Source: Comamonadaceae bacterium
Lineage (GTDB): Bacteria > Pseudomonadota > Gammaproteobacteria > Burkholderiales > Burkholderiaceae_C
Reading direction: 5' to 3'
NCBI GenBank assembly: GCA_027484575.1
Contig: JAIXSQ010000017.1
Location: 62,001 to 126,000, forward strand
DNA: 64,000 bases
Shown: positions 7,841 through 15,483 of the stretch, piece by piece
How the letters are laid out: each line of letters opens with the position of its first letter
Numbering within the stretch: position 1 is the stretch's first letter
Notes under the pieces: generated by a model
The model's input: only the letters and a program-made list of their open reading frames with translations
Told to the model about the DNA's origin: nothing
Database searches by the model: none
Translations under genes and position numbers: made by a program

Positions 7841-8742
7841 GCGGCGCGCTCCAGGCGGAAGTCGTGGTGGGCGGACCACCAGGGGCGGTCCATGCGGCGG
7901 CCGTCCGGCGCGGTGCCGGGCTGGTGCGGCTCGAAGTCCACCACCAGGCTGGGCCGCACGCCGAACACCGCGTCGGAGTCGATGTAGGGGCTGTTGGCCA
8001 CGAACAGCTGCGTGGTCAGCGGCACGTGCCCGGGGGCGTTGACCAGCAGGTGGATGTGCCCGGGCCGGTTGGGATGGCGCCCCATCGCGCCCAGCATGCG
8101 GCCCACGGGGCCGTCGACCGGCACCGGGTAGTAGGTCGGCCGGATCGACCAGAACCAGTAGCGGCCGTCGGCGTCGGTGCGGATGCGCGCGCGGGCCGCC
8201 ATCTCCGCGCCTTCGATCTGCATGTCGTAGAAGCCGTCGCCGTCGCCCGACCAGATGTCCAGCAGCGCGCCTGCGACCGGCTCGCCGCGGGTGTCGGTGA
8301 CGCGGCCGCTGTAGAAGGTGGGCTCGCCCTTGACGCCCGGCGCGATGTCGGCGCCCAGCGGCGACTCGGGCGCGCCCTCCCAGTAGAACGGGCCCAGCAC
8401 CGTCGCCTCGGTGGCCTCGGTCATGGGCACGGTGCCCTGCGCCTTCGGGCCCTTGCCGGCGCGCACCGCGCGCAGCTGCTCGAGCATCACCACCATCATC
8501 GACACGCCCAGCGTGTCGGACAGCAGGATGAACTCCTGGCGCTTGTCGGTGCAGGCTTGCCCGACCTGGGTGAGGAACTGGATGCCGTGCATCCACTCCT
8601 CGGGCGTGAGGTCCGCCTCGCGCACGAAGGCATGCAGGTGCTTGACCAGCAGCCGCATGATCTCGGCGAAGCGCGGGTCGGTGGACTCGGCCATCCGCGC
8701 GAGCACTGCCTGGGTCAGGTCGTCTTCGGTCATCGGGGTCAT
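7837..8742 (-). CDS. intradiol ring-cleavage dioxygenase (catechol/hydroxyquinol 1,2-dioxygenase family)
   Basis: Non-heme Fe(III) enzyme of 301 aa. Residues about 20-95 form the helical N-terminal dimerisation domain of catechol and hydroxyquinol 1,2-dioxygenases. The four iron ligands are intact: Tyr in LGPFYWEG, Tyr in RPTYYPVP, and both His in RPGHIHLLV. GRHPNRPGHIHL is the conserved signature region. It would open an ortho-dihydroxylated ring between the hydroxyls to a cis,cis-muconate-type product. The start at 8742 is chosen because GAGGAGA lies 8 bp upstream. The stop codon overlaps the next gene by 4 bp. Substrate choice between catechol, hydroxyquinol and others is not resolved. Confidence 0.9.
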   Translation of the reverse strand: MTPMTEDDLTQAVLARMAESTDPRFAEIMRLLVKHLHAFVREADLTPEEWMHGIQFLTQVGQACTDKRQEFILLSDTLGVSMMVVMLEQLRAVRAGKGPKAQGTVPMTEATEATVLGPFYWEGAPESPLGADIAPGVKGEPTFYSGRVTDTRGEPVAGALLDIWSGDGDGFYDMQIEGAEMAARARIRTDADGRYWFWSIRPTYYPVPVDGPVGRMLGAMGRHPNRPGHIHLLVNAPGHVPLTTQLFVANSPYIDSDAVFGVRPSLVVDFEPHQPGTAPDGRRMDRPWWSAHHDFRLERAA

Positions 8743-8798
8743 CGTCTGTCTCCTCGTTCTGGCCGGCCGTGCCGGCGGGCGGTGCGCACCGGGGCGCG

Positions 8799-8804
8799 AC
8801 TGTA
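8799..8804 (-). promoter_or_regulatory. -10-like TACAGT upstream of the dioxygenase gene
   Basis: TCCTACAGT on the minus strand, about 57 bp before the start at 8742. The same octamer context occurs upstream of the CoA-transferase gene at 10075-10080, so the two may share a promoter architecture. Confidence 0.25.
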
Positions 8805-8867
8805 GGAAGCGGGCTGCCGGCCGGCAAGCCGGCACCAGGGGAAAGAGTTTTGCGGGCGGCGCAACAG

Positions 8868-10022
8868 TCACCCGGCGGCCGGCCGCAGGCGCTCGCGGAT
8901 GGGCCCCAGCACCGCGTCGTTGTCGGCGCCCAGCAGCGGCGGGGCGGTGACCTCGAGCGCGCGCCGGCCGTCGAAGCTCAGCGGCGAGCGGATCGTGCGC
9001 CAGGTGCCGCCCTCGGGATGCGGGGCCTCGATCTCCAGCTGCAGGTGGCGCGCCTGCGGGTCCTGCATCGCCTCCTGCGTGTCGTACATCGGGGCGTGCG
9101 GCACGTCCTCGGCCTCGAGGCGGCGGCACCACTCGGCGCGCGGCTGCCGCGCGAAGGCCGCGCCCAGCACCTGGATCAGCACCTCCTGGTGCGCGATGCG
9201 GGCCTCGCGGGTGGCGAAGCGCGGGTCGTCGAACAGCGTGGGCTGCTCGATCGCGCGGGCCAGGCCCTGCCAGAACTTCTCCGGCGAGGACATGTGCAGC
9301 GCGATCCACTTGCCGTCGGCGCAGGCCAGCACGTACGACTGCGACACGCTGGGCCGGCTGAACGGGCCCATCACCTCGCCCTCGGAGAACAGGTGCGTGT
9401 AGGCATCGAGGTTGAAGTGCGTCATCGCCTCGAGCATCGACACCTCGACCACCCGGCCCTGCCCGGTGCGTGCGCGCTCGACCAGCGCGCCCAGGATCCC
9501 GTAGGCGGCATAGAAGCCGGTCATGGCATCGGCGATGGCCGGGCCCACCACGCGCGGGTTGGCGGGGTTGACCAGCAGCTTGAGGAAGCCCGCGGCGGCC
9601 TGCGCCACGGTGTCGTAGGCGGGGCGGCCGGCGGCCGGGCCGTCCTGGCCGAAGCCGCTGATGGCGCAGTACACCAGCCGCGGGTTGAGCGCGCGCAGCC
9701 GCTCGGCGCCGGCCCCCAGCCGGTCGGCGGCGCCCGGGCGGAAGTTCTGGATGTACACGTCGCAGTCCTTGACCAGCTCGTCGAAGACGGCGGCGTCCTC
9801 GGGCAGCTTGGGATTGAGGGTGACGCTGCGCTTGTTGCGGTTGTAGGTCTGGAAGTGCGGGCTGTAGAGCCCGCCGCGGAAGGCGCGGAACGGGTCGCCC
9901 GCGCCGGGCTGCTCCAGCTTAATCACCTCCGCGCCCAGGTCGGCCAGGAACATGCCGGCCGCCGGCCCGGTGATGAAGGTGCCCTGCTCCAGCACCTTGA
10001 CGCCCTTGAGGATCGCGTGCAC
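8868..10022 (-). CDS. family III CoA-transferase (CaiB/BaiF)
   Basis: A 384-aa CoA-transferase that moves CoA between an acyl-CoA donor and a carboxylic acid through a covalent aspartyl intermediate. The family N-terminus LKGVKVLEQGTFITGPAAGMFLADLGAEVIKLE is at residues 5-37, and the nucleophile aspartate is in GPAIADAMTGFYAAYG near 155-170. A GTG start at 10022 is preferred over the longer frame because AGGAGA lies 8 bp upstream and the family begins there. It is the first gene of the leftward catabolic operon and faces the LysR regulator. It probably activates the pathway acid for the citryl-CoA-lyase-like enzyme. Confidence 0.9.
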   Translation of the reverse strand: MHAILKGVKVLEQGTFITGPAAGMFLADLGAEVIKLEQPGAGDPFRAFRGGLYSPHFQTYNRNKRSVTLNPKLPEDAAVFDELVKDCDVYIQNFRPGAADRLGAGAERLRALNPRLVYCAISGFGQDGPAAGRPAYDTVAQAAAGFLKLLVNPANPRVVGPAIADAMTGFYAAYGILGALVERARTGQGRVVEVSMLEAMTHFNLDAYTHLFSEGEVMGPFSRPSVSQSYVLACADGKWIALHMSSPEKFWQGLARAIEQPTLFDDPRFATREARIAHQEVLIQVLGAAFARQPRAEWCRRLEAEDVPHAPMYDTQEAMQDPQARHLQLEIEAPHPEGGTWRTIRSPLSFDGRRALEVTAPPLLGADNDAVLGPIRERLRPAAG

Positions 10023-10074
10023 CGCGTGGTCTCCTGATGTGTGACTGCACGTCCGCATCGGGGCGGACCGGCGC

Positions 10075-10080
10075 ACTGTA
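10075..10080 (-). promoter_or_regulatory. -10-like TACAGT of the CoA-transferase operon
   Basis: TCCTACAGT on the minus strand, about 53 bp before the GTG at 10022. No -35 consensus is seen, which fits a promoter needing activation by the divergent LysR protein bound nearby. Confidence 0.3.
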
Positions 10081-10113
10081 GGAGCGGCAGTGCATTGCGG
10101 GAAATGATGAATT

Positions 10114-10150
10114 TCGATGCGTATGATCGATGGCATCGATGCATCGAGGG
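10114..10150. promoter_or_regulatory. nested inverted repeats, candidate LysR operator
   Basis: TCGAT-N7-ATCGA (10114-10130) is followed by overlapping ATCGATGGCATCGATGCATCGA. The cluster lies in the 137-bp divergent gap immediately upstream of the LysR gene and about 90-130 bp upstream of the CoA-transferase. LysR regulators bind such dyads (T-N11-A type) and usually repress themselves while activating the divergent operon. Confidence 0.45.
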
Positions 10151-10159
10151 CACCTGGCC

Positions 10160-11089
10160 ATGGAACTGCGGCACCTGCGCTACTTCATCGCCCTGGCCGG
10201 CGCGCTGAACTTCACGCGCGCGGCCGAGAGCCTGCACGTCACCCAGTCGACGCTGTCGCACCAGATCGCGCAGCTGGAGGCCGAGCTGGGCGTGCTGCTG
10301 TTCGCGCGCACCGGCAAGCGCGTGGCCCTGACCGACGCGGGCGACGAGTTCCTGCACCACGCCAGCCGCGCGCTGCGCGAGATCGACCAGGGGCTGGGGG
10401 CGCTGCGCGGCGACCGCGCGCCCCTGCGCGGCGAGCTGCGCATCGGCGCCACGCCCAGCTTCACCACCGCCTTCCTGCCCGACTGCGTCGGCCGCTTCCT
10501 GGAGCGCCAGCCGCTGGTGCGCGTGACCGCCGAAGGACTGGCGGCCGACCGCATCACAGCGCGGCTGCAGGAAGGCAGCCTGGACCTGGGCATCGCCTAC
10601 CAGCCGGTGACCCCCGGCGGGCTGCACTTCGAGCCGCTCTACAACGAGGAGATGGTGCTGGTGACCGGCGCCGCCCACCCGCTGGCGCGGCGCAAGCGGG
10701 TGCGGATGGTGGAACTGCACGGTCGCCCGCTGGTGCTGCTGCCGGCCAGCTTCGCGACCCGCCGCATGCTGGACGACTGCTTCCGCGCCTGCGGCGCCGA
10801 GCCGCTGGTGGTGGTGGAGATCAACGAGCTGGCGCCGATGCTGCGGCTGGTGGCCACCAGCGCGACCCCGCTGGCCTGCATCGCGCCGGTGAACGCCGTG
10901 CCGGCCGACGCGGGCCTGCGCATCCTGCGGCTGGACAGTCCCACGCCCGTGCGGACGCCGGGCCTTCTGTGGTCGCGGCAGGCGCGCGATTCGCAGGCCC
11001 TGCGCGAGTTCACGGCCATCGTGCGCAAGCTGGCGTTCCGCACCAGCCTGCTGGAGCCGGCCGGGCCGCGCCGGCGCACCGCGGCCTGA
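10160..11089 (+). CDS. LysR family transcriptional regulator
   Basis: A 309-aa regulator. Residues 1-60 form the winged helix-turn-helix (MELRHLRYFIALAGALNFTRAAESLHVTQSTLSHQIAQLE), and the remainder is the periplasmic-binding-protein-like effector domain starting at about residue 88 (GELRIGATPSF). The start at 10160 is chosen because MELRHLRYF is the family N-terminus; an upstream in-frame ATG at 10130 lies within the dyad sequences. It diverges from the CoA-transferase/dioxygenase operon and very likely controls it in response to a pathway acid. Confidence 0.93.
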   Translation: MELRHLRYFIALAGALNFTRAAESLHVTQSTLSHQIAQLEAELGVLLFARTGKRVALTDAGDEFLHHASRALREIDQGLGALRGDRAPLRGELRIGATPSFTTAFLPDCVGRFLERQPLVRVTAEGLAADRITARLQEGSLDLGIAYQPVTPGGLHFEPLYNEEMVLVTGAAHPLARRKRVRMVELHGRPLVLLPASFATRRMLDDCFRACGAEPLVVVEINELAPMLRLVATSATPLACIAPVNAVPADAGLRILRLDSPTPVRTPGLLWSRQARDSQALREFTAIVRKLAFRTSLLEPAGPRRRTAA

Positions 11090-11176
11090 GCCGCCGCCGC
11101 GCCGGGGCGGGCGGCCTCGCCGGGCTCGCCACGGGACGGCCCCGGGGCCCGCGCCGGCGACGGGCCGCGCGTGGCG

Positions 11177-11716
11177 TCACGCTGCCAGGTCGGGGACCAG
11201 GGCCCGCAGGTCGGTCTCGCCGACGTCGACGCCGGCCTGCATCAGCAGCGTGGTGGCCTGGCCGCGGTGGTGGGTCTGGTGGTTGAAGACGTGCAGCAGC
11301 ACCGCGCCGAAGTTCTTGCGCGCGGGCACGCCGGCCATGTTGGCGTAGCCGATCGTGCCCTCCAGGTGGGCGGGCGTGAGCGTGGCGACCCAGCGCTCGA
11401 TCAGGCCGTCCAGCGGCTCGCGCAACGCGCGCAGGCTGGCCAGGTCGGGGGCCAGCGTGTCGCGCAGCGTCGCGGGGACCGGGAAGCCGCCCAGGGCCTG
11501 CAGTTCGGCGAAGCCCGCCGGGTGGGCGGCGAAGCGGCGCAGCCAGAGCAGATCGGCCACGAGGATGTGGTTGAGGGTGCCGAGGATGGAGCCGAAGAAG
11601 GCCCCGCGGTCGGCGGCGAGATCGGCGTGGGACAGACGGGCCGCCGCGTCGAGGACGCGGGTGTTCATCCAGCGGTTGTAGGTGGCCAGCAGGGTGGCGG
11701 ACTCGCAGGACAGCAT
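11177..11716 (-). CDS. DinB family protein
   Basis: A 179-aa four-helix-bundle protein of the DinB/YfiT metal-binding family. The three-histidine pattern is visible: His in LGTLNHILVAD near residue 49, and two in FNHQTHHRGQATTLL near 144-148. LLATYNRWMN at the N-terminus is typical. Members act as metal-dependent thiol transferases or hydrolases, or are of unknown function. It faces the LysR gene convergently and sits at the right edge of the catabolic block. A role in that pathway is possible but unproven. Confidence 0.85.
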   Translation of the reverse strand: MLSCESATLLATYNRWMNTRVLDAAARLSHADLAADRGAFFGSILGTLNHILVADLLWLRRFAAHPAGFAELQALGGFPVPATLRDTLAPDLASLRALREPLDGLIERWVATLTPAHLEGTIGYANMAGVPARKNFGAVLLHVFNHQTHHRGQATTLLMQAGVDVGETDLRALVPDLAA

Positions 11717-11876
11717 GGGATGCCCGGTGGATGCGTACCGATGCAGTGTGCCCTGTCGGGATCGGCGGTGCAGCGCCGCTCACGCGGCCCGCGGCACCAC
11801 GCCGCCCCGGTGGTCGGTGGCGTGCTGGCACGTCGCCCCGTTCCGGCGCGTTTCCACTCGTCACAACGCCCCTCGG

Positions 11877-11882
11877 TATCAT
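11877..11882 (+). promoter_or_regulatory. -10-like TATCAT of diaA
   Basis: TATCAT (5 of 6 matches to TATAAT) ends 8 bp before the diaA ATG, predicting a leaderless or very short leader. No convincing -35 element is seen. Confidence 0.35.
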
Positions 11883-11890
11883 CCCGCCCC

Positions 11891-12490
11891 ATGCTCGAAC
11901 AACGGATCCAGCAGCACTTCATCGACAGTGCCGACCTGAAGTACCAATCGGCGCAGGCGCTGAGCAAGCCGATCGCCCAGGGGGTGCAGGCCATCCTGGC
12001 CTGCGTCACCAGCGGCGGCAAGGTGCTGGCCTGCGGCAACGGTGGCTCGGCCGCCGATGCCCAGCATTTCTCGGCCGAGTTCGTCGGCCGCTTCGAGCGC
12101 GAGCGGCCCGAGCTGGCGGCCATCGCCCTGACCACCGACAGCTCCATCCTGACGGCGGTGGCCAACGACTACGACTACAACCGCATCTTCTCCAAGCAGG
12201 TGCGCGCGCTCGGCCAGGGCGGCGACGTGCTGCTGGCGCTGTCCACCTCGGGCAACTCGGCCAACGTGGTCGCCGCGATCGAGGCGGCGCACGAGCGCGA
12301 CATGACCGTGGTGGCCCTGACCGGCCGCGGCGGCGGCCGCATCGGCGCCATGCTGCGCGAGACCGACGTGCACATCTGCGTGCCGCACGAGCGCACCGCC
12401 CGCATCCAGGAGGTCCACATCCTGGTGCTGCACTGCCTGTGCGACGGCGTCGACGCGCAACTGCTCGGAGACCAGGAACCTTCCGCATGA
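11891..12490 (+). CDS. diaA: SIS-domain phosphoheptose isomerase-like protein (DiaA/GmhA family)
   Basis: A 199-aa single sugar-isomerase domain. CGNGGSAADAQHFSAEFVGRFE (about residues 48-69), LSTSGNSANVV (near 117) and LTGRGGGRIG (near 143) are the phosphosugar-binding loops of GmhA and its paralogue DiaA. Such proteins either isomerise sedoheptulose 7-phosphate for LPS heptose or, as DiaA, stimulate DnaA assembly at oriC. The following dolP homologue and the nearby yraN favour DiaA by synteny, but sequence alone does not separate the two. Its stop codon overlaps the dolP start (ATGA). Confidence 0.85.
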   Translation: MLEQRIQQHFIDSADLKYQSAQALSKPIAQGVQAILACVTSGGKVLACGNGGSAADAQHFSAEFVGRFERERPELAAIALTTDSSILTAVANDYDYNRIFSKQVRALGQGGDVLLALSTSGNSANVVAAIEAAHERDMTVVALTGRGGGRIGAMLRETDVHICVPHERTARIQEVHILVLHCLCDGVDAQLLGDQEPSA

Positions 12491-13137
12491 CCCACGCCCG
12501 CATGACCCTGCAACGCCTGATCGTTTCCTCGCTCGCCGCCGCCGGCCTGGCCGCGGCCCTGTCCGGCTGCGCGCCGGTGGTGCTGGGTGGCGCCGCCGTC
12601 GGCGCCATCGTGGCCACCGACCGCCGCACCTCGGGCGCCCAGCTCGAGGACGAGGGCATCGAGCTGCGCGCCGCGGCCCGCCTGCGCGACGCGCTGGGCG
12701 ACCGCGCGCACATCAACGTCACCAGCTACAACCGCCAGGTGCTGCTGACCGGCGAGGTGCCCACCGAGGCGGCCAAGCAGCAGGCCGAGCAGATCGTCAC
12801 GCGCGTGGAGAACGTGCGCACCATCGTCAACGAGCTGGCCGTGATGGGCAACTCGACCCTGACGCAGCGCTCGTCCGACGCGCTCGTGACGGGCAAGGTG
12901 CGCGCCGCGCTGGTCGACGACCGCGAGCTGTACGCCAACGCCTTCAAGGTGGTGACCGAGCGCGGCACCACCTATCTGATGGGCCGCGTCACGCAGCGCG
13001 AGGCCGACCGGGGCACCCAGGTCGCCCGCGGCGTGGGCGGCGTGCAGCGCGTCGTGCGCATCTTCGAGCTGATCACCGAGGACGAGCTGCGCCAGATCAC
13101 GCCGCAGCAGGCCCGGCCGGCCAACGCGCCGCGCTGA
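12487..13137 (+). CDS. dolP: BON-domain outer-membrane lipoprotein (DolP/YraP)
   Basis: A 216-aa lipoprotein. A lipobox (LSGC, cysteine at about residue 29) ends the signal sequence. Two BON domains follow, roughly residues 55-123 and 130-200, each with the INV...L.G.V pattern. The family supports outer-membrane integrity and BAM function. It overlaps diaA by 4 bp, so the two are translationally coupled as in the enteric yraN-diaA-yraP set. A GC-rich hairpin follows at 13161-13181. Confidence 0.9.
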   Translation: MTHARMTLQRLIVSSLAAAGLAAALSGCAPVVLGGAAVGAIVATDRRTSGAQLEDEGIELRAAARLRDALGDRAHINVTSYNRQVLLTGEVPTEAAKQQAEQIVTRVENVRTIVNELAVMGNSTLTQRSSDALVTGKVRAALVDDRELYANAFKVVTERGTTYLMGRVTQREADRGTQVARGVGGVQRVVRIFELITEDELRQITPQQARPANAPR

Positions 13138-13160
13138 GCACGGCGGCCGCACCATGACGA

Positions 13161-13181
13161 AAGGGCGCCGCGGCGCCCCTT
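13161..13181. terminator. hairpin in the convergent dolP / reductase gap
   Basis: AAGGGCGCCG and CGGCGCCCCTT form a strong stem ending in TTGTCG. It lies 23 bp after the dolP stop and 24 bp from the stop of the opposing gene, so it probably terminates both. Confidence 0.55.
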
Positions 13182-13205
13182 GTCGTTGGCGGCCCGGGCG
13201 GGCGC

Positions 13206-14108
13206 TCAGCGCAGGCGCTTGATCAGGCTGCTGGTGTCCCAGCGGTTGCCGCCCATGCGCTGCACGTCGGCGTAGAACTGGTCCACCAGGGCGGTGACCG
13301 GCAGGCGCGCGCCGTTGCGCTTGGCCTCGTCGAGCACCAGGCCCAGGTCCTTGCGCATCCAGTCGACCGCGAAGCCGAAGTCGAACTTGCCGGCGATCAT
13401 GGTCTTGCCGCGGTTGTCCATCTGCCAGCTCTGGGCCGCGCCCTTGCCGATCACCTCGAGCACCTGCTCCATGTCCAGGCCCGCCTGCATGCCGAAGGCG
13501 ATGGCCTCGGACAGGCCCTGCACCAGGCCGGCGATGGCGATCTGGTTGACCATCTTGGCCAGCTGGCCGCTACCGCTGTCGCCCAGCCGGGTGAAGGCAC
13601 GCGAGAAGGCCATGGCGGCGGGCTTGACGTCGTCGCACGCGGCGGCGTCGCCGCCCACCATCACGGTCAGCAGGCCGTTCTGCGCGCCGGCCTGGCCGCC
13701 CGAGACGGGCGCGTCCAGGAACACCAGGCCACGCGCCGCGGCCGCGGCCGACAGCTCGCGCGCCACGTCGGCGCTGGCGGTGGTGTGGTCGACGAAGACC
13801 GCGCCGGGCTTCATGCCGGCGAAGGCGCCGTCGTCGCCCAGGACGACCGAGCGCAGGTCGTCGTCGTTGCCGACGCAGCAGAACACGATGTCGCGGCCGG
13901 CAGCGGCCTCGCGCGGAGTGGCGGCGGCGCGGCCCTTGAACTCCTGCGCCCAGGCCTGGGCCTTGGCGTAGGTGCGGTTGTAGGCCACCACGTCATGGCC
14001 GGCCAGCGCCAGGTGGCCGGCCATGGGTGCGCCCATCACGCCCAGCCCCAGGAAGGCCACCTGCCGGGCCGGGGTCGCGTCGTAGGTCTTGGGGTTGGTG
14101 GTGGGCAT
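13206..14108 (-). CDS. NAD(P)-dependent beta-hydroxyacid dehydrogenase (3-hydroxyisobutyrate dehydrogenase family)
   Basis: A 300-aa oxidoreductase. The Rossmann motif VAFLGLGVMGAPMAGHLA is at about residues 17-34, the substrate loop DAPVSGGQAGAQNGLLTVMVGG near 128-149, and the catalytic lysine is in GSGQLAKMVNQ near 178. Family members reduce or oxidise 3-hydroxyisobutyrate, tartronate semialdehyde or succinic semialdehyde. The start at 14108 is the ATG nearest the Rossmann fold. A -10-like TAGAAT (14152-14157) lies upstream. The gene stands alone, and the substrate cannot be assigned. Confidence 0.88.
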   Translation of the reverse strand: MPTTNPKTYDATPARQVAFLGLGVMGAPMAGHLALAGHDVVAYNRTYAKAQAWAQEFKGRAAATPREAAAGRDIVFCCVGNDDDLRSVVLGDDGAFAGMKPGAVFVDHTTASADVARELSAAAAARGLVFLDAPVSGGQAGAQNGLLTVMVGGDAAACDDVKPAAMAFSRAFTRLGDSGSGQLAKMVNQIAIAGLVQGLSEAIAFGMQAGLDMEQVLEVIGKGAAQSWQMDNRGKTMIAGKFDFGFAVDWMRKDLGLVLDEAKRNGARLPVTALVDQFYADVQRMGGNRWDTSSLIKRLR

Positions 14109-14151
14109 GGGGCGTTGTCTCCGCGTGGTTCGTGGTGGGAAGAAAGCGCGG

Positions 14152-14157
14152 ATTCTA
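14152..14157 (-). promoter_or_regulatory. -10-like TAGAAT upstream of the beta-hydroxyacid dehydrogenase
   Basis: Five of six positions match TATAAT on the minus strand, about 44 bp before the ATG at 14108. The -35 position has no good match. Confidence 0.3.
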
Positions 14158-14273
14158 GGGAGGGGCGTGCGGTCGTGCTGACGGGGCAGGAATGGCGGGG
14201 GGGGGGGGAACGCGCCCCGCGTCATCCGGCGCCGGGGCCGGCGGCCGCGTTCCGCATGCGGGAGTTCGGCGTA

Positions 14274-14300
14274 GGCCCCCGCCTGCGCGGGGACGACGGC
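14274..14300. repeat. dispersed palindromic repeat copy
   Basis: CCCCCGCCTGCGCGGGGACGACGG, written in two halves CCCCCGCCTGCG and CGGGGACGACGG, lies in the 219-bp gap between two leftward genes. It may terminate transcription downstream of pilU. Confidence 0.6.
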
Positions 14301-14327
14301 GCGAGGATGCGCGCCCGCCGCGCCCGC

Positions 14328-15464
14328 TCAGACGATGGCCAGGTGCTCGGTGCCCGAGGCCAGGTCGCTGGTCTTGGCGCGCTGCGAGTTCAGCTTGATC
14401 TGCAGGCGCAGGTCGTTGACCGAGTCGGCGTTGCGCAGCGCGTCCTCGTAGCTGATCACGCCCTGCTCGTAGGCGTCGAAGAGGGCCTGGTCGAAGGTCT
14501 GCATCCCCAGGTTGCGGCTCTTCTTCATGATCTCCTTGATCTCGGTGACCTCGCCCTTGAAGATCAGGTCCGAGATCAGCGGGCTGTTCAGCATGATCTC
14601 CACGGCCGCATGCCGGCCCTTGCCGTCCTGCTTGGGGACCAGCCGCTGCGACACCATCGCCTTGAGGTTGAGCGACAGGTCCATCAGCAGCTGCGCGCGC
14701 CGCTCCTCGGGGAAGAAGTTGATCACGCGGTCGAGCGCCTGGTTGGCGCTGTTGGCGTGCAGCGTGGCCATGCACAGGTGGCCGGTCTCGGCGAAGGCGA
14801 TCGCATGCTCCATGGTCTCGCGGTCGCGGATCTCGCCCATCAGGATCACGTCGGGCGCCTGGCGCAGCGTGTTCTTCAGCGCGGCGTCCCAGCTGTCGGT
14901 GTCCAGGCCCACCTCGCGCTGCGTCACCACGCAGTTCTTGTGCGGGTGCACGAACTCCACCGGGTCCTCGATGGTGATGATGTGGCCGTAGCTGTTCTCG
15001 TTGCGCCAGTCGATCATGGCCGCCAGCGTGGTCGACTTGCCCGAGCCCGTGGCGCCCACCAGCACCACCAGGCCGCGCTTGCCCATCACCACGTCCTTGA
15101 GCACCGGCGGCACGCCCAGCCGGTCGATGGTGGGCAGGGTCTGCGGGATCACCCGCAGCACCATGCCGACCTTGCCCTGCTGCACGAAGGCGTTGACGCG
15201 GAACCGCCCCACCCCCGGGGGCGAGATCGCGAAGTTGCACTCCTTGGTGCGCTCGAACTCCGCGGCCTGCTTGTCGTTCATGATCGAACGCGCCAGCGCC
15301 AGCGTGTGCTGGCCGGTCAGCGGCTGCGGCGAGACCTTGGTGACCTTGCCGTCGACCTTGATGGCCGGCGGGAAGTCGCCGGTGATGAACAGGTCGCTGC
15401 CGTTGCGGCTGACCATGAGCTTGAGCAAGTCGTTGATGAACTTGCTGGCCTGATCGCGTTCCAT
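14328..15464 (-). CDS. pilU: type IV pilus retraction ATPase PilU
   Basis: A 378-aa hexameric secretion-type ATPase that works with PilT to depolymerise pili. Walker A GATGSGKST is near residue 140, the Asp box IITIEDPVEFVH near 167, and Walker B VILMGEIRDRETM near 206. A histidine box AETGHLCMATLHA follows near 228. The long C-terminal tail after the ATPase core (residues about 345-378) and PilU-specific wording distinguish it from PilT. It is the last gene of the leftward pilT-cNMP-pilU set, 19 bp after the cNMP gene. Confidence 0.95.
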   Translation of the reverse strand: MERDQASKFINDLLKLMVSRNGSDLFITGDFPPAIKVDGKVTKVSPQPLTGQHTLALARSIMNDKQAAEFERTKECNFAISPPGVGRFRVNAFVQQGKVGMVLRVIPQTLPTIDRLGVPPVLKDVVMGKRGLVVLVGATGSGKSTTLAAMIDWRNENSYGHIITIEDPVEFVHPHKNCVVTQREVGLDTDSWDAALKNTLRQAPDVILMGEIRDRETMEHAIAFAETGHLCMATLHANSANQALDRVINFFPEERRAQLLMDLSLNLKAMVSQRLVPKQDGKGRHAAVEIMLNSPLISDLIFKGEVTEIKEIMKKSRNLGMQTFDQALFDAYEQGVISYEDALRNADSVNDLRLQIKLNSQRAKTSDLASGTEHLAIV

Positions 15465-15483
15465 GCGGGCACTCCTCTTCGTG

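Noticed and set aside
5407..11716. Catabolic block as an integrative mobile element
   Set aside because: No integrase, transposase, tRNA target or flanking direct repeats seen, and base composition looks like the surroundings; insertion is inferred from synteny only.
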